This document shows, piece by piece, positions 1 through 5,742 of a DNA stretch of 13,470 nt. Every line of letters begins with the position of its first letter. Position 1 is the first letter of the stretch. A program made the position numbers and the translations under genes. Under the pieces are notes generated by a model. That model did not search any database. It was not told the origin of the DNA and was given only the letters and a program-made list of their open reading frames with translations. This stretch comes from JALHMQ01 sp020248785 (GTDB lineage Bacteria > Pseudomonadota > Gammaproteobacteria > Burkholderiales > Burkholderiaceae_F). Where the stretch lies: positions 1 to 13,470 of the forward strand of contig JBKDNL010000161.1 of assembly GCA_046343415.1 (NCBI GenBank), read 5' to 3'.

Positions 1-303
1 TCGTCGACGGCCATCCGGCGCACCGCGCGCGGCTGGTGCGCGAGTTCGTCGAAGAGCAGGGCGGCCGGTTGAAACTGTGGTTCCTGCCGCCGTACTCGCC
101 CGAACTGACTCCGGATGAACTGGTGTGGGGTCACGTCAAGCCGGCGGTGGCCAAGAAAGTGCCGCAAACCAAGGCGCAGCTGAAGCAACTGGTCCTGGGG
201 GCGCTGCGCAGATTGCAGAAACTCCCCGATCTGGTGGCTTCGTTCTTCCGCCATCCGACCTGCCAGTATGCGAGCTGACAATACTTTCGAAACGATTAGT
301 AAG
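1..303 (+). mobile_element. IS630-family insertion sequence, right-hand end
   Basis: The window starts inside an insertion sequence whose transposase ends at 278. Just after the stop lies a short AT-rich stretch (about 279-303, beginning CAATACTTTCGAAACG) that could hold the right terminal inverted repeat. The left end is outside the window, so neither the repeat nor a TA target duplication can be confirmed, and the right boundary is an estimate. Base composition changes visibly here from the GC-rich transposase to AT-richer DNA. Confidence 0.6.
3..278 (+). CDS. IS630-family transposase, C-terminal part (5' end outside window)
   Basis: This frame is open from the window edge and ends at TGA 276-278, giving the last 91 residues of a DDE transposase. 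The visible part begins VDGHPAHR, the family's second catalytic Asp in its usual DGHPAHR-type context. It continues with LWFLPPYSPELTPDELVW, the signature around the third catalytic acid (the Glu of PDELVW). The C-terminal segment is helical and ends TCQYAS. In this family the enzyme cuts and pastes its element into TA dinucleotides. The first Asp and the N-terminal helix-turn-helix are not in the window, so intactness cannot be judged. The family call is firm; the subgroup is not. Confidence 0.85.
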   Translation, partial: VDGHPAHRARLVREFVEEQGGRLKLWFLPPYSPELTPDELVWGHVKPAVAKKVPQTKAQLKQLVLGALRRLQKLPDLVASFFRHPTCQYAS

Positions 304-609
304 AGACTTTCCAAAGATCTACGAGACGCAATCGAGCGCTTCGATGAACGCCTCGATAGGTACCTTGCCTCTTGGCCCGTAGGCAACTTCTTACCCGAGT
401 GCTTTGGGCTCCAAGGGCGACGTGATGGGGTAGCGGTGCACTTCTTCAGAGCGTACTTCGTTGACTCAGGCACCTTCGAGATGCTCGGGGGCCGTCATGA
501 AGTCCAGCCGATCGCTGACGAACGCGTGCGAGTGCACAGGTTCGGCCAAGAACGAAGGCCCGCGCCGGCATTGCCTCTTCGCTGGCTCAAGGTCAGACCC
601 GCCACAAGA
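279..609. other. Stretch without a recognisable gene, between IS630 end and dps terminator
   Basis: About 330 bases, AT-richer than the rest of the window in its first half. On the plus strand a frame is open from an ATG at 268, overlapping the transposase stop. It reads MRADNTFETISKRLSKDL and continues with plausible residues (for example LASWPVGNFLPECFGLQ) to roughly 600. It then runs on antisense through the dps terminator and dps to 900, so it has no natural end. I recognise no family. It may be the remnant of a gene cut by the IS, or non-coding DNA. Confidence 0.35.
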
Positions 610-634
610 AACGGCCCGCACAGAGCGGGCCGTT
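610..634 (-). terminator. Intrinsic terminator of dps
   Basis: A perfect 10-bp inverted repeat (AACGGCCCGC / GCGGGCCGTT, 610-619 and 625-634) encloses a 5-base loop. Read on the minus strand it starts 20 bases past the dps stop, and the stem is followed by TTTCTT, as expected for rho-independent termination of dps. On the plus strand it is followed by GGCTTTT, so it could also stop read-through from the IS side. Confidence 0.8.
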
Positions 635-653
635 GGCTTTTGCAGATTGCGGT

Positions 654-1214
654 CTACTTCAGCAGACTCCGCAGCATCCACGCCGTTTTCTCATGCACCT
701 GCAGCCGCTGGGTCAGCAGGTCGACGGTGGACTCGTCGCCGCCGGCTTCGGCCGGCTTGAAGGCCTTGCGAGCGGTGCGGGTCACTGCCTCGTGGCCAGC
801 GACGAGCAGGCGCACCATGTCGAGTGCGTCGGGCACGCCCTCGGTCTCGGGGATCGAGGTGAACTTGGCAAACTGGCTGTTGGTGCCCGGGGCCGGGTAG
901 CCGAGCGAGCGGATGCGCTCGGCAATCACGTCAAGCGCAGTCCACAGCTCCGTGTACTGGTCCATGAACATCAGGTGCAGCGTGTTGAACATGGGACCTT
1001 CCACGTTCCAGTGGAAGTTGTGGGTCTTCAGATACAGCGAGTAGGTGTCGGCAAGCACGCGTGACAGGCCGTCGACGATCTTGACGCGGTCCTTGTCCGC
1101 GATGCCGATGTCGATCAGCGGCGCATTGCTCGTCAGCACGAGCGCAGAACCCGCAGTATTCGCGGAACGTGCCGCACTCGCTGGATTCGCCGGACTCTTG
1201 TCTTTCTTGCCCAT
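654..1214 (-). CDS. dps: Dps-family DNA-binding ferritin (starvation/peroxide protection)
   Basis: A 186-residue protein of the Dps family. These form hollow dodecamers that oxidise Fe(II) with peroxide, store the iron and often coat DNA. The start is the ATG at 1214 because GGAGGA (1226-1221) lies 6 bases upstream; a frame open to 1265 gives a longer, unlikely product. The first ~30 residues are a Lys/Ala/Ser-rich extension (KKDKS) that could touch DNA. The ferritin core follows, with HNFHWNVEGPMF and LHLMFMDQY. Expected ferroxidase ligands seen are His68, His80, Asp95 and Glu99. The acidic ligand expected four residues after the second His is Met84, with Asp85 next to it. The gene lies downstream of oxyR on the same strand; OxyR control of dps is known in other proteobacteria and is an inference here. 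Confidence 0.93.
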   Translation of the reverse strand: MGKKDKSPANPASAARSANTAGSALVLTSNAPLIDIGIADKDRVKIVDGLSRVLADTYSLYLKTHNFHWNVEGPMFNTLHLMFMDQYTELWTALDVIAERIRSLGYPAPGTNSQFAKFTSIPETEGVPDALDMVRLLVAGHEAVTRTARKAFKPAEAGGDESTVDLLTQRLQVHEKTAWMLRSLLK

Positions 1215-1347
1215 TGTCATTCCTCCATCTTGCTGTTCATCGAGGGTGGACATCCTAGCGGCCATCGTCTCAGGGTGCTAATCGTCTTAAGCAAAGCCGC
1301 CGATCGCGCGATGCTGCCCTGCGCGCGGATCGCACGGTCAACCCACC

Positions 1348-1379
1348 GACTGACTTACTGACTGACTTACTGGCTGACG
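1348..1379. repeat. 12-bp tandem repeat between oxyR and dps
   Basis: Two exact copies of GACTGACTTACT (1348-1359, 1360-1371) are followed by a partial third (GGCTGACG). The unit is itself built of GACT/TACT tetramers. It lies between the oxyR stop and the dps start, so it is in the oxyR 3' region or the upstream region of dps. No inverted partner was seen nearby. Confidence 0.7.
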
Positions 1380-1403
1380 GCGGCGCCCACTCGTGCGACC
1401 CGC

Positions 1404-2348
1404 TCACTGCGCAGCCGCCGGCAGCTCGAGCTTGGTGACCCCTTGCAGGGGACACTTCAGCACCGCCGCGCGCAGCGCTTCAATCGCCGGCAGGCGGGTG
1501 AAGCTCTTGCGCCAGACGAGCACGACGCGGCGGTCGGGCACCGGCGCCTTGAACGGCCGGTACTCGATCAGCGAATCGCGTGCCGGCTTCTCGGGCACCG
1601 AGGTCATCGGCAGTACCGTGAGCCCGAGGCCGGAGGCCACCATGTGCCGGATGGTCTCCAGCGACGATCCCTCAAACGTCTTCTGGATGCCGTCGGCCGA
1701 GGTAGAAAAGCGCGACAGCTCCGGGCACACCTCCAGCACGTGGTCGCGAAAGCAGTGGCCGGCGCCCAGCAGCAGCATGGTTTCCTTCTTGAGATCTTCG
1801 CTCGGGATCTGCTTGCGCTTGATCCACTCGTGGTGCCTGGGCATGGCCACCATGAACGGCTCGTCATACACGGGCTGCACCATCAGCCCGGCATCGGGCA
1901 GCGGCAGCGCCATGATCGCCACGTCAATCTCGCCGTTGCGCAGCAGCTCCATCAGCTTGATGGTGAAGTTCTCGTTGAGCAGCAGCGGCATCTGCGGCGC
2001 GTCCTTGAGCAGCTGCCGCACCAACGCCGGCAGCAGATACGGCCCGATGGTGTAGATCACGCCCAGCCGCAGCGCGCCGCTCAGTGGATCCTTGCCCTGC
2101 TTGGCGATCTCCTTGATCTGCGCCGCCTCCTCGAGCACGCGCTGCGCCTGCTGCACGATGCGCTGCCCGCCCGGCGTCAGCGAGACCTCGCTGCTGCCAC
2201 GCTCGAACAGACGCACACCCAGCTCATCCTCGAGTTTCTTGATCGCCACACTCAGGGTCGGCTGCGAAACAAAGCAGGCTTCCGCCGCTCGCCCAAAGTG
2301 CCGCTCGCGGGCGACGGCGACGATGTACTTCAGTTCGGTGAGGGTCAT
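1404..2348 (-). CDS. oxyR: OxyR, LysR-type hydrogen peroxide-sensing regulator
   Basis: A 314-residue LysR-type regulator. OxyR senses H2O2 by forming an intramolecular disulfide and then activates antioxidant genes such as catalase, alkyl hydroperoxide reductase and dps. Residues 1-60 form the winged helix-turn-helix (MTLTELKYIVAVARERHFGR, then SQPTLSVAIKKLEDELG). The sensor cysteines fall at Cys199 and Cys208 (GHCFRDHVLEVC), the same numbers as in E. coli OxyR, so the redox switch should be intact. Length is normal. The start is ATG at 2348, although no strong ribosome-binding site is visible. Upstream on the same strand, across a 608-base repeat-filled gap, is recG; downstream is dps. Proximity of oxyR to recG is known in other proteobacteria. 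Autoregulation is usual for the family but no binding site was assigned. Confidence 0.96.
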   Translation of the reverse strand: MTLTELKYIVAVARERHFGRAAEACFVSQPTLSVAIKKLEDELGVRLFERGSSEVSLTPGGQRIVQQAQRVLEEAAQIKEIAKQGKDPLSGALRLGVIYTIGPYLLPALVRQLLKDAPQMPLLLNENFTIKLMELLRNGEIDVAIMALPLPDAGLMVQPVYDEPFMVAMPRHHEWIKRKQIPSEDLKKETMLLLGAGHCFRDHVLEVCPELSRFSTSADGIQKTFEGSSLETIRHMVASGLGLTVLPMTSVPEKPARDSLIEYRPFKAPVPDRRVVLVWRKSFTRLPAIEALRAAVLKCPLQGVTKLELPAAAQ

Positions 2349-2495
2349 AGGGAGAGTCTATCCTCATGGAGATCTTCATTGGTTACACGAAGAGGACGTA
2401 GGGCACGTAGGGAGGACTGAGACAAACCGAGCAACGCTGCATCACCGAGCAACACGAGCGCGCCGGAGAAAAGCGCCGAGGCCAACCGGAGAGTT

Positions 2496-2649
2496 CGTCA
2501 TCCCCGCGAAACGGGGATCCAGTGGCTTTAGTACGCGATGGACGACGCTGGATCCCCGCCTGCGCGGGGACGACGGACGGGCGCTGTGTTCTCACCTTCA
2601 GTTGCTCTCCTCTGCGGCGCCTCTGAGAACACGAGCGCGAACTGCGGTC
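2496..2649. repeat. Palindrome-plus-tail repeat, unit 1
   Basis: The palindrome (2496-2575) has a left arm CGTCATCCCCGCG...GGGGATCCAG (2496-2522) and a near-perfect inverted right arm (2548-2575); each arm is itself a small hairpin. The linker contains CTTTAGT. A tail with TCTGCGGCGCCTCTGAGAA (2611-2629) follows. ATCCCC-N-GGGGAT arms resemble the dRS3/REP-like palindromes scattered through Neisseria and many betaproteobacterial genomes. Unit 2 follows head-to-tail with a period of 154 bases. Confidence 0.85.
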
Positions 2650-2785
2650 CGTCATCGCCGCGCAGGCGGGGACCCAGTGTCTTTAGTGCGCTTGAACGAC
2701 GCTGTGTCCCCCGCCTGCGCGGGGACCACGGACGGGCGCTATGTTCGCTTCTTTGGTTGCTCTGCCTCTGCGGTGCCTCTGAGAA
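2650..2785. repeat. Palindrome-plus-tail repeat, unit 2
   Basis: A diverged direct copy of the preceding unit. The arms are 2650-2677 and 2702-2730, the linker again carries CTTTAGT, and the tail again contains TCTGCGGTGCCTCTGAGAA (2767-2785). Differences are scattered substitutions, for example ATCGCCG for ATCCCCG in the left arm, so the duplication is not recent or one copy has drifted. Confidence 0.82.
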
Positions 2786-2873
2786 ACAGAACAAGCACGT
2801 CAACACGCGCGGCGTGGCGGTTCGATCTTCTCGTGCCCGCAACCGCGCGTGGCAGTTGTCCAGGGCCGCCGCC

Positions 2874-2893
2874 GGGCCGCCCCAAGGCGGCCC
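2874..2893. repeat. GGGCCGCC/GGCGGCCC stem-loop downstream of recG
   Basis: A perfect 8-bp stem (2874-2881, 2886-2893) with a CCAA loop. No T-run follows on either strand, so it is not a textbook terminator. Closely similar stems occur at 5614-5633 and 9528-9554. Confidence 0.6.
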
Positions 2894-2920
2894 TCTACAT
2901 CGAGAGGAGTGGGTGCACGT

Positions 2921-2939
2921 GCGACCGCTTAGCGGTCGC
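2921..2939 (-). other. Hairpin just past the recG stop
   Basis: An 8-bp perfect stem (GCGACCGC/GCGGTCGC) with a 3-base loop starts 17 bases beyond the recG stop on the minus strand. Outer flanks (GTGCAC / GTACAC) pair imperfectly. No U-tract follows, so it may stabilise the recG mRNA 3' end or end transcription weakly rather than act as a standard terminator. Confidence 0.45.
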
Positions 2940-2956
2940 GTACACCCCCGACGGCG

Positions 2957-5056
2957 CTAAGCGTCCAGCAACCCATCCCGCCCCCGCATCCAGCGCGTGA
3001 CATGCGCGGTCGCATCCTGCGGGTGCTCACGCAGCAACCAGTCGGCTGCTTCGCGCGCCTGTTCGACCAGGGCGGCGTCCTGGTCGAGGCTGGCAAAGCG
3101 CAGCATGGCGACACCGCTTTGCCGGCTGCCGAGGAACTCGCCCGGGCCGCGGATGGCCAGATCACGGCGGGCGACCTCGAAGCCATCGGTGGTCTCGTAG
3201 ATCACCTTGAGCCGCTCGCGCGCGGTGAGCGACAGCGGCTCGTCAAACAGCAGCACGCACCAGCTCTGCGCGCTGCCGCGCCCCACTCGGCCGCGCAGCT
3301 GGTGCAGCTGCGCCAGGCCAAAGCGCTGCGCGTGCTCGATCACCATCAGCGCGGCGTTGGGCACGTCGACCCCGACCTCGATGACTGTGGTGGCGACCAG
3401 CACATCGATCTCGCCGCGCGTGAACAGTTGCATCACCGCGGCCTTTTCCGCCGGCGGCAACTGCCCGTGCAGCAGGCCCCAGCGCAGCTCGGGCAGGAGC
3501 GCGCGCGTCTGCTCGAACATCCTGGTCGCCGCGGTCAGCGGCACGGGCGAGTCGATGAGATCGCTCTCCTCCACCAGCGGACAGACCCAGTAGGCTTGGC
3601 GCCCCTGCGCCACCTCGCCGCTCAGTCGTGCCAGCACTTCATCGCGACGCGCGGCCGCCACCAGCTTGGTCTGCACCGGCGTGCGACCGGGCGGCAACTC
3701 GTCGATGGTCGACACATCCAGATCCGCCATGAAACTCATGGCGAGCGTGCGCGGGATCGGCGTGGCCGAAAGCATGACCAGGTGCGGTTGCCCGGTATCG
3801 GCTACAGCAGCGCCGGCCGCGCCAGCCGCACCGCTGCGCAGCTTGAGCCGCTGCGCCACGCCAAAGCGATGCTGCTCATCCACGATCGCCAGGCCGAGCC
3901 GCGCGAACTCCACCTTGTCCTGAATCAGCGCGTGGGTGCCGACCAGCAACTGGGCGGCGCCACTGGCAACGCGCGCCTGCGCCGCCCGCTTGTCCGCCGG
4001 CTTGAGCTTGCCCGCCAGCCATGCGATCTCAACGCCCAGCGGTGCCAGCCACTGCTCGATCTTGCGAAAGTGCTGCTCGGCCAGGATCTCGGTGGGCGCC
4101 ATCAGCGCCGCCTGGTAGCCGGCCTCGATCGCGCGCGTGGCCGCCAGCGCGGCGACGACCGTCTTGCCGCTGCCGACATCGCCCTGCACCAGCCGATGCG
4201 CGGGTCGGCCACGCGCAAGGTCCACTTCCAGCTCACGCCACACGCGCTGCTGGGCGCCGGTCAGCACAAACGGCAGCGCTGCCAGCAGGCGCTGCGTGAG
4301 GTCGCCCGTGGCCGCGAGCCGCGGCGCCCGCTGCTGTGCGCGCTTGGCCCGAGCGATGCGCAGGCTCAGTTGCTGCGCCAGCAGCTCGTCGAATTTCACG
4401 CGCGCCCACAACGGATGGCGGTGCTCCGACAGCGCGGCCTGGTCCGCATCGGCCGGCGGGTTGTGCAACCCCCGCAGCGCGGGCGCCAACTCGGGCAGCC
4501 GGTATCGCGTGCGCAGCGATTGCGGCAGCGTATCGGTGACTGTGATGTTCTGCAGCGCCTGCGCAATGCGCCGGCGCAAGCTCGCCTGCGAGACACCTTC
4601 CGTCGAGGGGTACACGGGCGTGAGCCGCTGTGGCAGCGCCGCGGTGTCATCGGCCACGCGCACGCGCGGATGCACCATCTCCACGCCCATCAGGCCACCG
4701 CGCACGCTGCCATACAGACGCACGCGCTTGCCCTCGGCGAGCTGCTTTTGCGTGGATGGATAAAAGTGCAGGAAGCGCAGCAGCAGCTCGCCGCTGTCAT
4801 CACGCACGCGGGCGAGCAACTGGCGGCGACCGCGAGAGGCAACCTCGCAATGCTCGATCACCGCCTCGACCTGCGCCTCCACGCCAGGCTGCAGGTCGGC
4901 AATCGGCGTGATGCGCGTCTCGTCCTCGTAGCGCAGCGGCAAGTGCAGGACGAAGTCCCATTCGGACGCGAGCCCAAGCTTTGTAAGAAGTGATCGGTGA
5001 TCAGTGATCGGTGATCGGTTGGCCGACGCTGGTTTGACGCGCTTCTTGCTTGCCAT
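2957..5056 (-). CDS. recG: ATP-dependent DNA helicase RecG
   Basis: A superfamily 2 helicase that remodels stalled forks and branched DNA such as R-loops and Holliday junctions. The ATG at 5056 gives 699 residues, a normal length; a GTG at 5068 in frame adds four. No clear ribosome-binding site separates them. Numbering from the ATG, the N-terminal wedge (OB-fold) region follows KLGLASEWDFVLHLPLRYED. Walker A is GDVGSGKT (292-299), the Walker B box is VDEQHRFG (DEQH 393-396), motif III is SATPIPRT (430-437) and motif VI is HQLRGRVGRG. The RecG-specific tail RRDLAIRGPGEFLGSRQSG is complete. Oddity: residues 14-22 (RSPITDHRS) are encoded by one arm of a heptamer inverted repeat and the start codon lies in its loop, so the whole non-conserved N-terminus comes from that element. 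The stop TAG is at 2959-2957. ridA is upstream on the same strand. Confidence 0.96.
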   Translation of the reverse strand: MASKKRVKPASANRSPITDHRSLLTKLGLASEWDFVLHLPLRYEDETRITPIADLQPGVEAQVEAVIEHCEVASRGRRQLLARVRDDSGELLLRFLHFYPSTQKQLAEGKRVRLYGSVRGGLMGVEMVHPRVRVADDTAALPQRLTPVYPSTEGVSQASLRRRIAQALQNITVTDTLPQSLRTRYRLPELAPALRGLHNPPADADQAALSEHRHPLWARVKFDELLAQQLSLRIARAKRAQQRAPRLAATGDLTQRLLAALPFVLTGAQQRVWRELEVDLARGRPAHRLVQGDVGSGKTVVAALAATRAIEAGYQAALMAPTEILAEQHFRKIEQWLAPLGVEIAWLAGKLKPADKRAAQARVASGAAQLLVGTHALIQDKVEFARLGLAIVDEQHRFGVAQRLKLRSGAAGAAGAAVADTGQPHLVMLSATPIPRTLAMSFMADLDVSTIDELPPGRTPVQTKLVAAARRDEVLARLSGEVAQGRQAYWVCPLVEESDLIDSPVPLTAATRMFEQTRALLPELRWGLLHGQLPPAEKAAVMQLFTRGEIDVLVATTVIEVGVDVPNAALMVIEHAQRFGLAQLHQLRGRVGRGSAQSWCVLLFDEPLSLTARERLKVIYETTDGFEVARRDLAIRGPGEFLGSRQSGVAMLRFASLDQDAALVEQAREAADWLLREHPQDATAHVTRWMRGRDGLLDA

Positions 5057-5170
5057 GGGACGAGCCACGTCAGCGGCTCAGATGACGAGCGGCCGCGAGG
5101 CGCGGGTGCCGATCACGGCGCACAGACGACCGCCCCCTGCTCACCGATCACAGATCACCGATCACTGATC
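4992..5170. repeat. Heptamer-arm inverted repeat element 1 (recG start / ridA end)
   Basis: The left arm (4992-5019) is four heptamers: GATCGGT, GATCAGT, GATCGGT, GATCGGT. The right arm (5143-5170) is four inverted heptamers: ACCGATC, ACAGATC, ACCGATC, ACTGATC. The 123-base loop contains the recG start codon and a core GGCTC then GACGAGCGGCCGC (5075-5096). The right arm encodes the last residues of RidA and supplies its TGA stop. Confidence 0.85.
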
Positions 5171-5544
5171 ACCAAAATCGCTTCCACCTCGAACTGCGCG
5201 CCCTTGGGCAGGCTCGCCACGCCGACGGTGGAGCGCGCCGGATACGGCTGCGGCATCACCTCGGCCATGATCTCGTTGACCTTTGCGAACTTGCTCAGGT
5301 CCGTGAGAAACAGCGTGAGCTTCACGGCATCGCCCAGCGAGCCGCCGCTTGCCTGCGCCACCGCCGCCATGTTCTTGAAGGCCTGTCGCACCTGCGCCTC
5401 GAAGTCTTGCGACACCAGCTCCTTGGTCTGCGGGTCGAGGCCGATCTGGCCCGAGAGAAACACCACGAGGCCGGTCTTCACCGCCTGCGAGTACGGGCCG
5501 ATGGCGGCGGGGGCGTTGGGGGTCGAAATGATGTCCTTGTGCAT
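5155..5544 (-). CDS. ridA: RidA (YjgF/YER057c/UK114) family reactive-intermediate deaminase
   Basis: A 129-residue protein, the normal size for this family of trimeric enzymes. They hydrolyse reactive enamine/imine intermediates released by PLP-dependent dehydratases and so protect PLP enzymes. Typical N-terminal sequence: NAPAAIGPYSQAV (Tyr18), then FLSGQIGLDPQT. The C-terminal active-site segment PARSTVGVASLPKG contains Arg104, matching the catalytic arginine at position 105 in E. coli RidA, and FEVEAI carries the conserved acidic residues. GAGGAG (5555-5550) sits 5 bases before the ATG, a good ribosome-binding site. The last five residues (VISDR) and the stop are written by a heptamer repeat arm, so the native C-terminus has probably been replaced by a few residues. 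It is transcribed toward recG (gap under 100 bases) and divergently from mshE. Confidence 0.93.
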   Translation of the reverse strand: MHKDIISTPNAPAAIGPYSQAVKTGLVVFLSGQIGLDPQTKELVSQDFEAQVRQAFKNMAAVAQASGGSLGDAVKLTLFLTDLSKFAKVNEIMAEVMPQPYPARSTVGVASLPKGAQFEVEAILVISDR

Positions 5545-5613
5545 GGCGTCTCCTCAAATGGACTCGGGAGTCTAGCCAGACAGCCGCTGATGCCGCACTG
5601 ACGCTGCCCTCCG

Positions 5614-5633
5614 GGGCCGCCCGGACGCGGCCC
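5614..5633. repeat. GGGCCGC/GCGGCCC stem-loop between ridA and mshE
   Basis: A 7-bp perfect stem with a 6-base loop, in the divergent ridA-mshE intergenic region (5545-5742), where promoters for both directions must lie. No promoter boxes could be assigned with confidence. It is similar to stems at 2874-2893 and 9528-9554. Confidence 0.5.
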
Positions 5634-5742
5634 TGCCCGCCTGCCCGCCGCAACTCATTTGACCGCCTTTCCCGCCACAACTTGCCGGATCGGCAGCACG
5701 GCGTCCGCGGCATCATCCTCCGCACTCATCCGTCAACTGCCC

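Larger units (their letters stand above)
2349..2956. other. 608-base gene-free gap between recG and oxyR
   Basis: No coding frame here is convincing; the open frames on both strands cross the repeats. The gap holds, from left to right, the oxyR upstream region (2349-2495, no repeat seen), two tandem palindrome-plus-tail units (2496-2785), a GGGCCGCC hairpin (2874-2893) and a GCGACCGC hairpin (2921-2939) just beyond the recG stop. The oxyR promoter is probably in 2349-2495, but I could not place -35 and -10 boxes with confidence. Confidence 0.7.

Noticed and set aside
268..900. A 210-residue plus-strand frame from the IS end through dps
   Set aside because: Its second half is antisense to dps and crosses the dps terminator, so it is not an intact gene; the first part is kept only as an unexplained segment.
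1215..1300. A dps promoter with TTAGCA and TAGGAT boxes spaced 18 bases apart on the minus strand
   Set aside because: Each box matches the consensus at only four of six positions, and no OxyR site could be recognised, so it is not listed as a feature.
1443..2420. A 325-residue plus-strand frame opposite oxyR
   Set aside because: It is antisense to a complete OxyR, is rich in His/Arg/Gln, and has no recognisable domain or ribosome-binding site.
2383..2960. Several open frames across the recG-oxyR gap on both strands
   Set aside because: They run through the palindromic repeats, change character at each repeat boundary and contain no domain.
3002..4993. A 663-residue open frame on the plus strand opposite recG
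   Set aside because: It is the mirror of recG codon use in GC-rich DNA; the protein is Arg/Gln/His-rich without domains, while recG on the other strand has every helicase motif.
4992..5170. Regular repeats here as a CRISPR array or a GATC-rich replication origin
   Set aside because: Units are 7 bases, contiguous and inverted in the second arm, with no spacers. GATC appears only because of the heptamer, and the sister elements at 10738 and 11695 lack it; no DnaA boxes or AT-rich stretch were seen.
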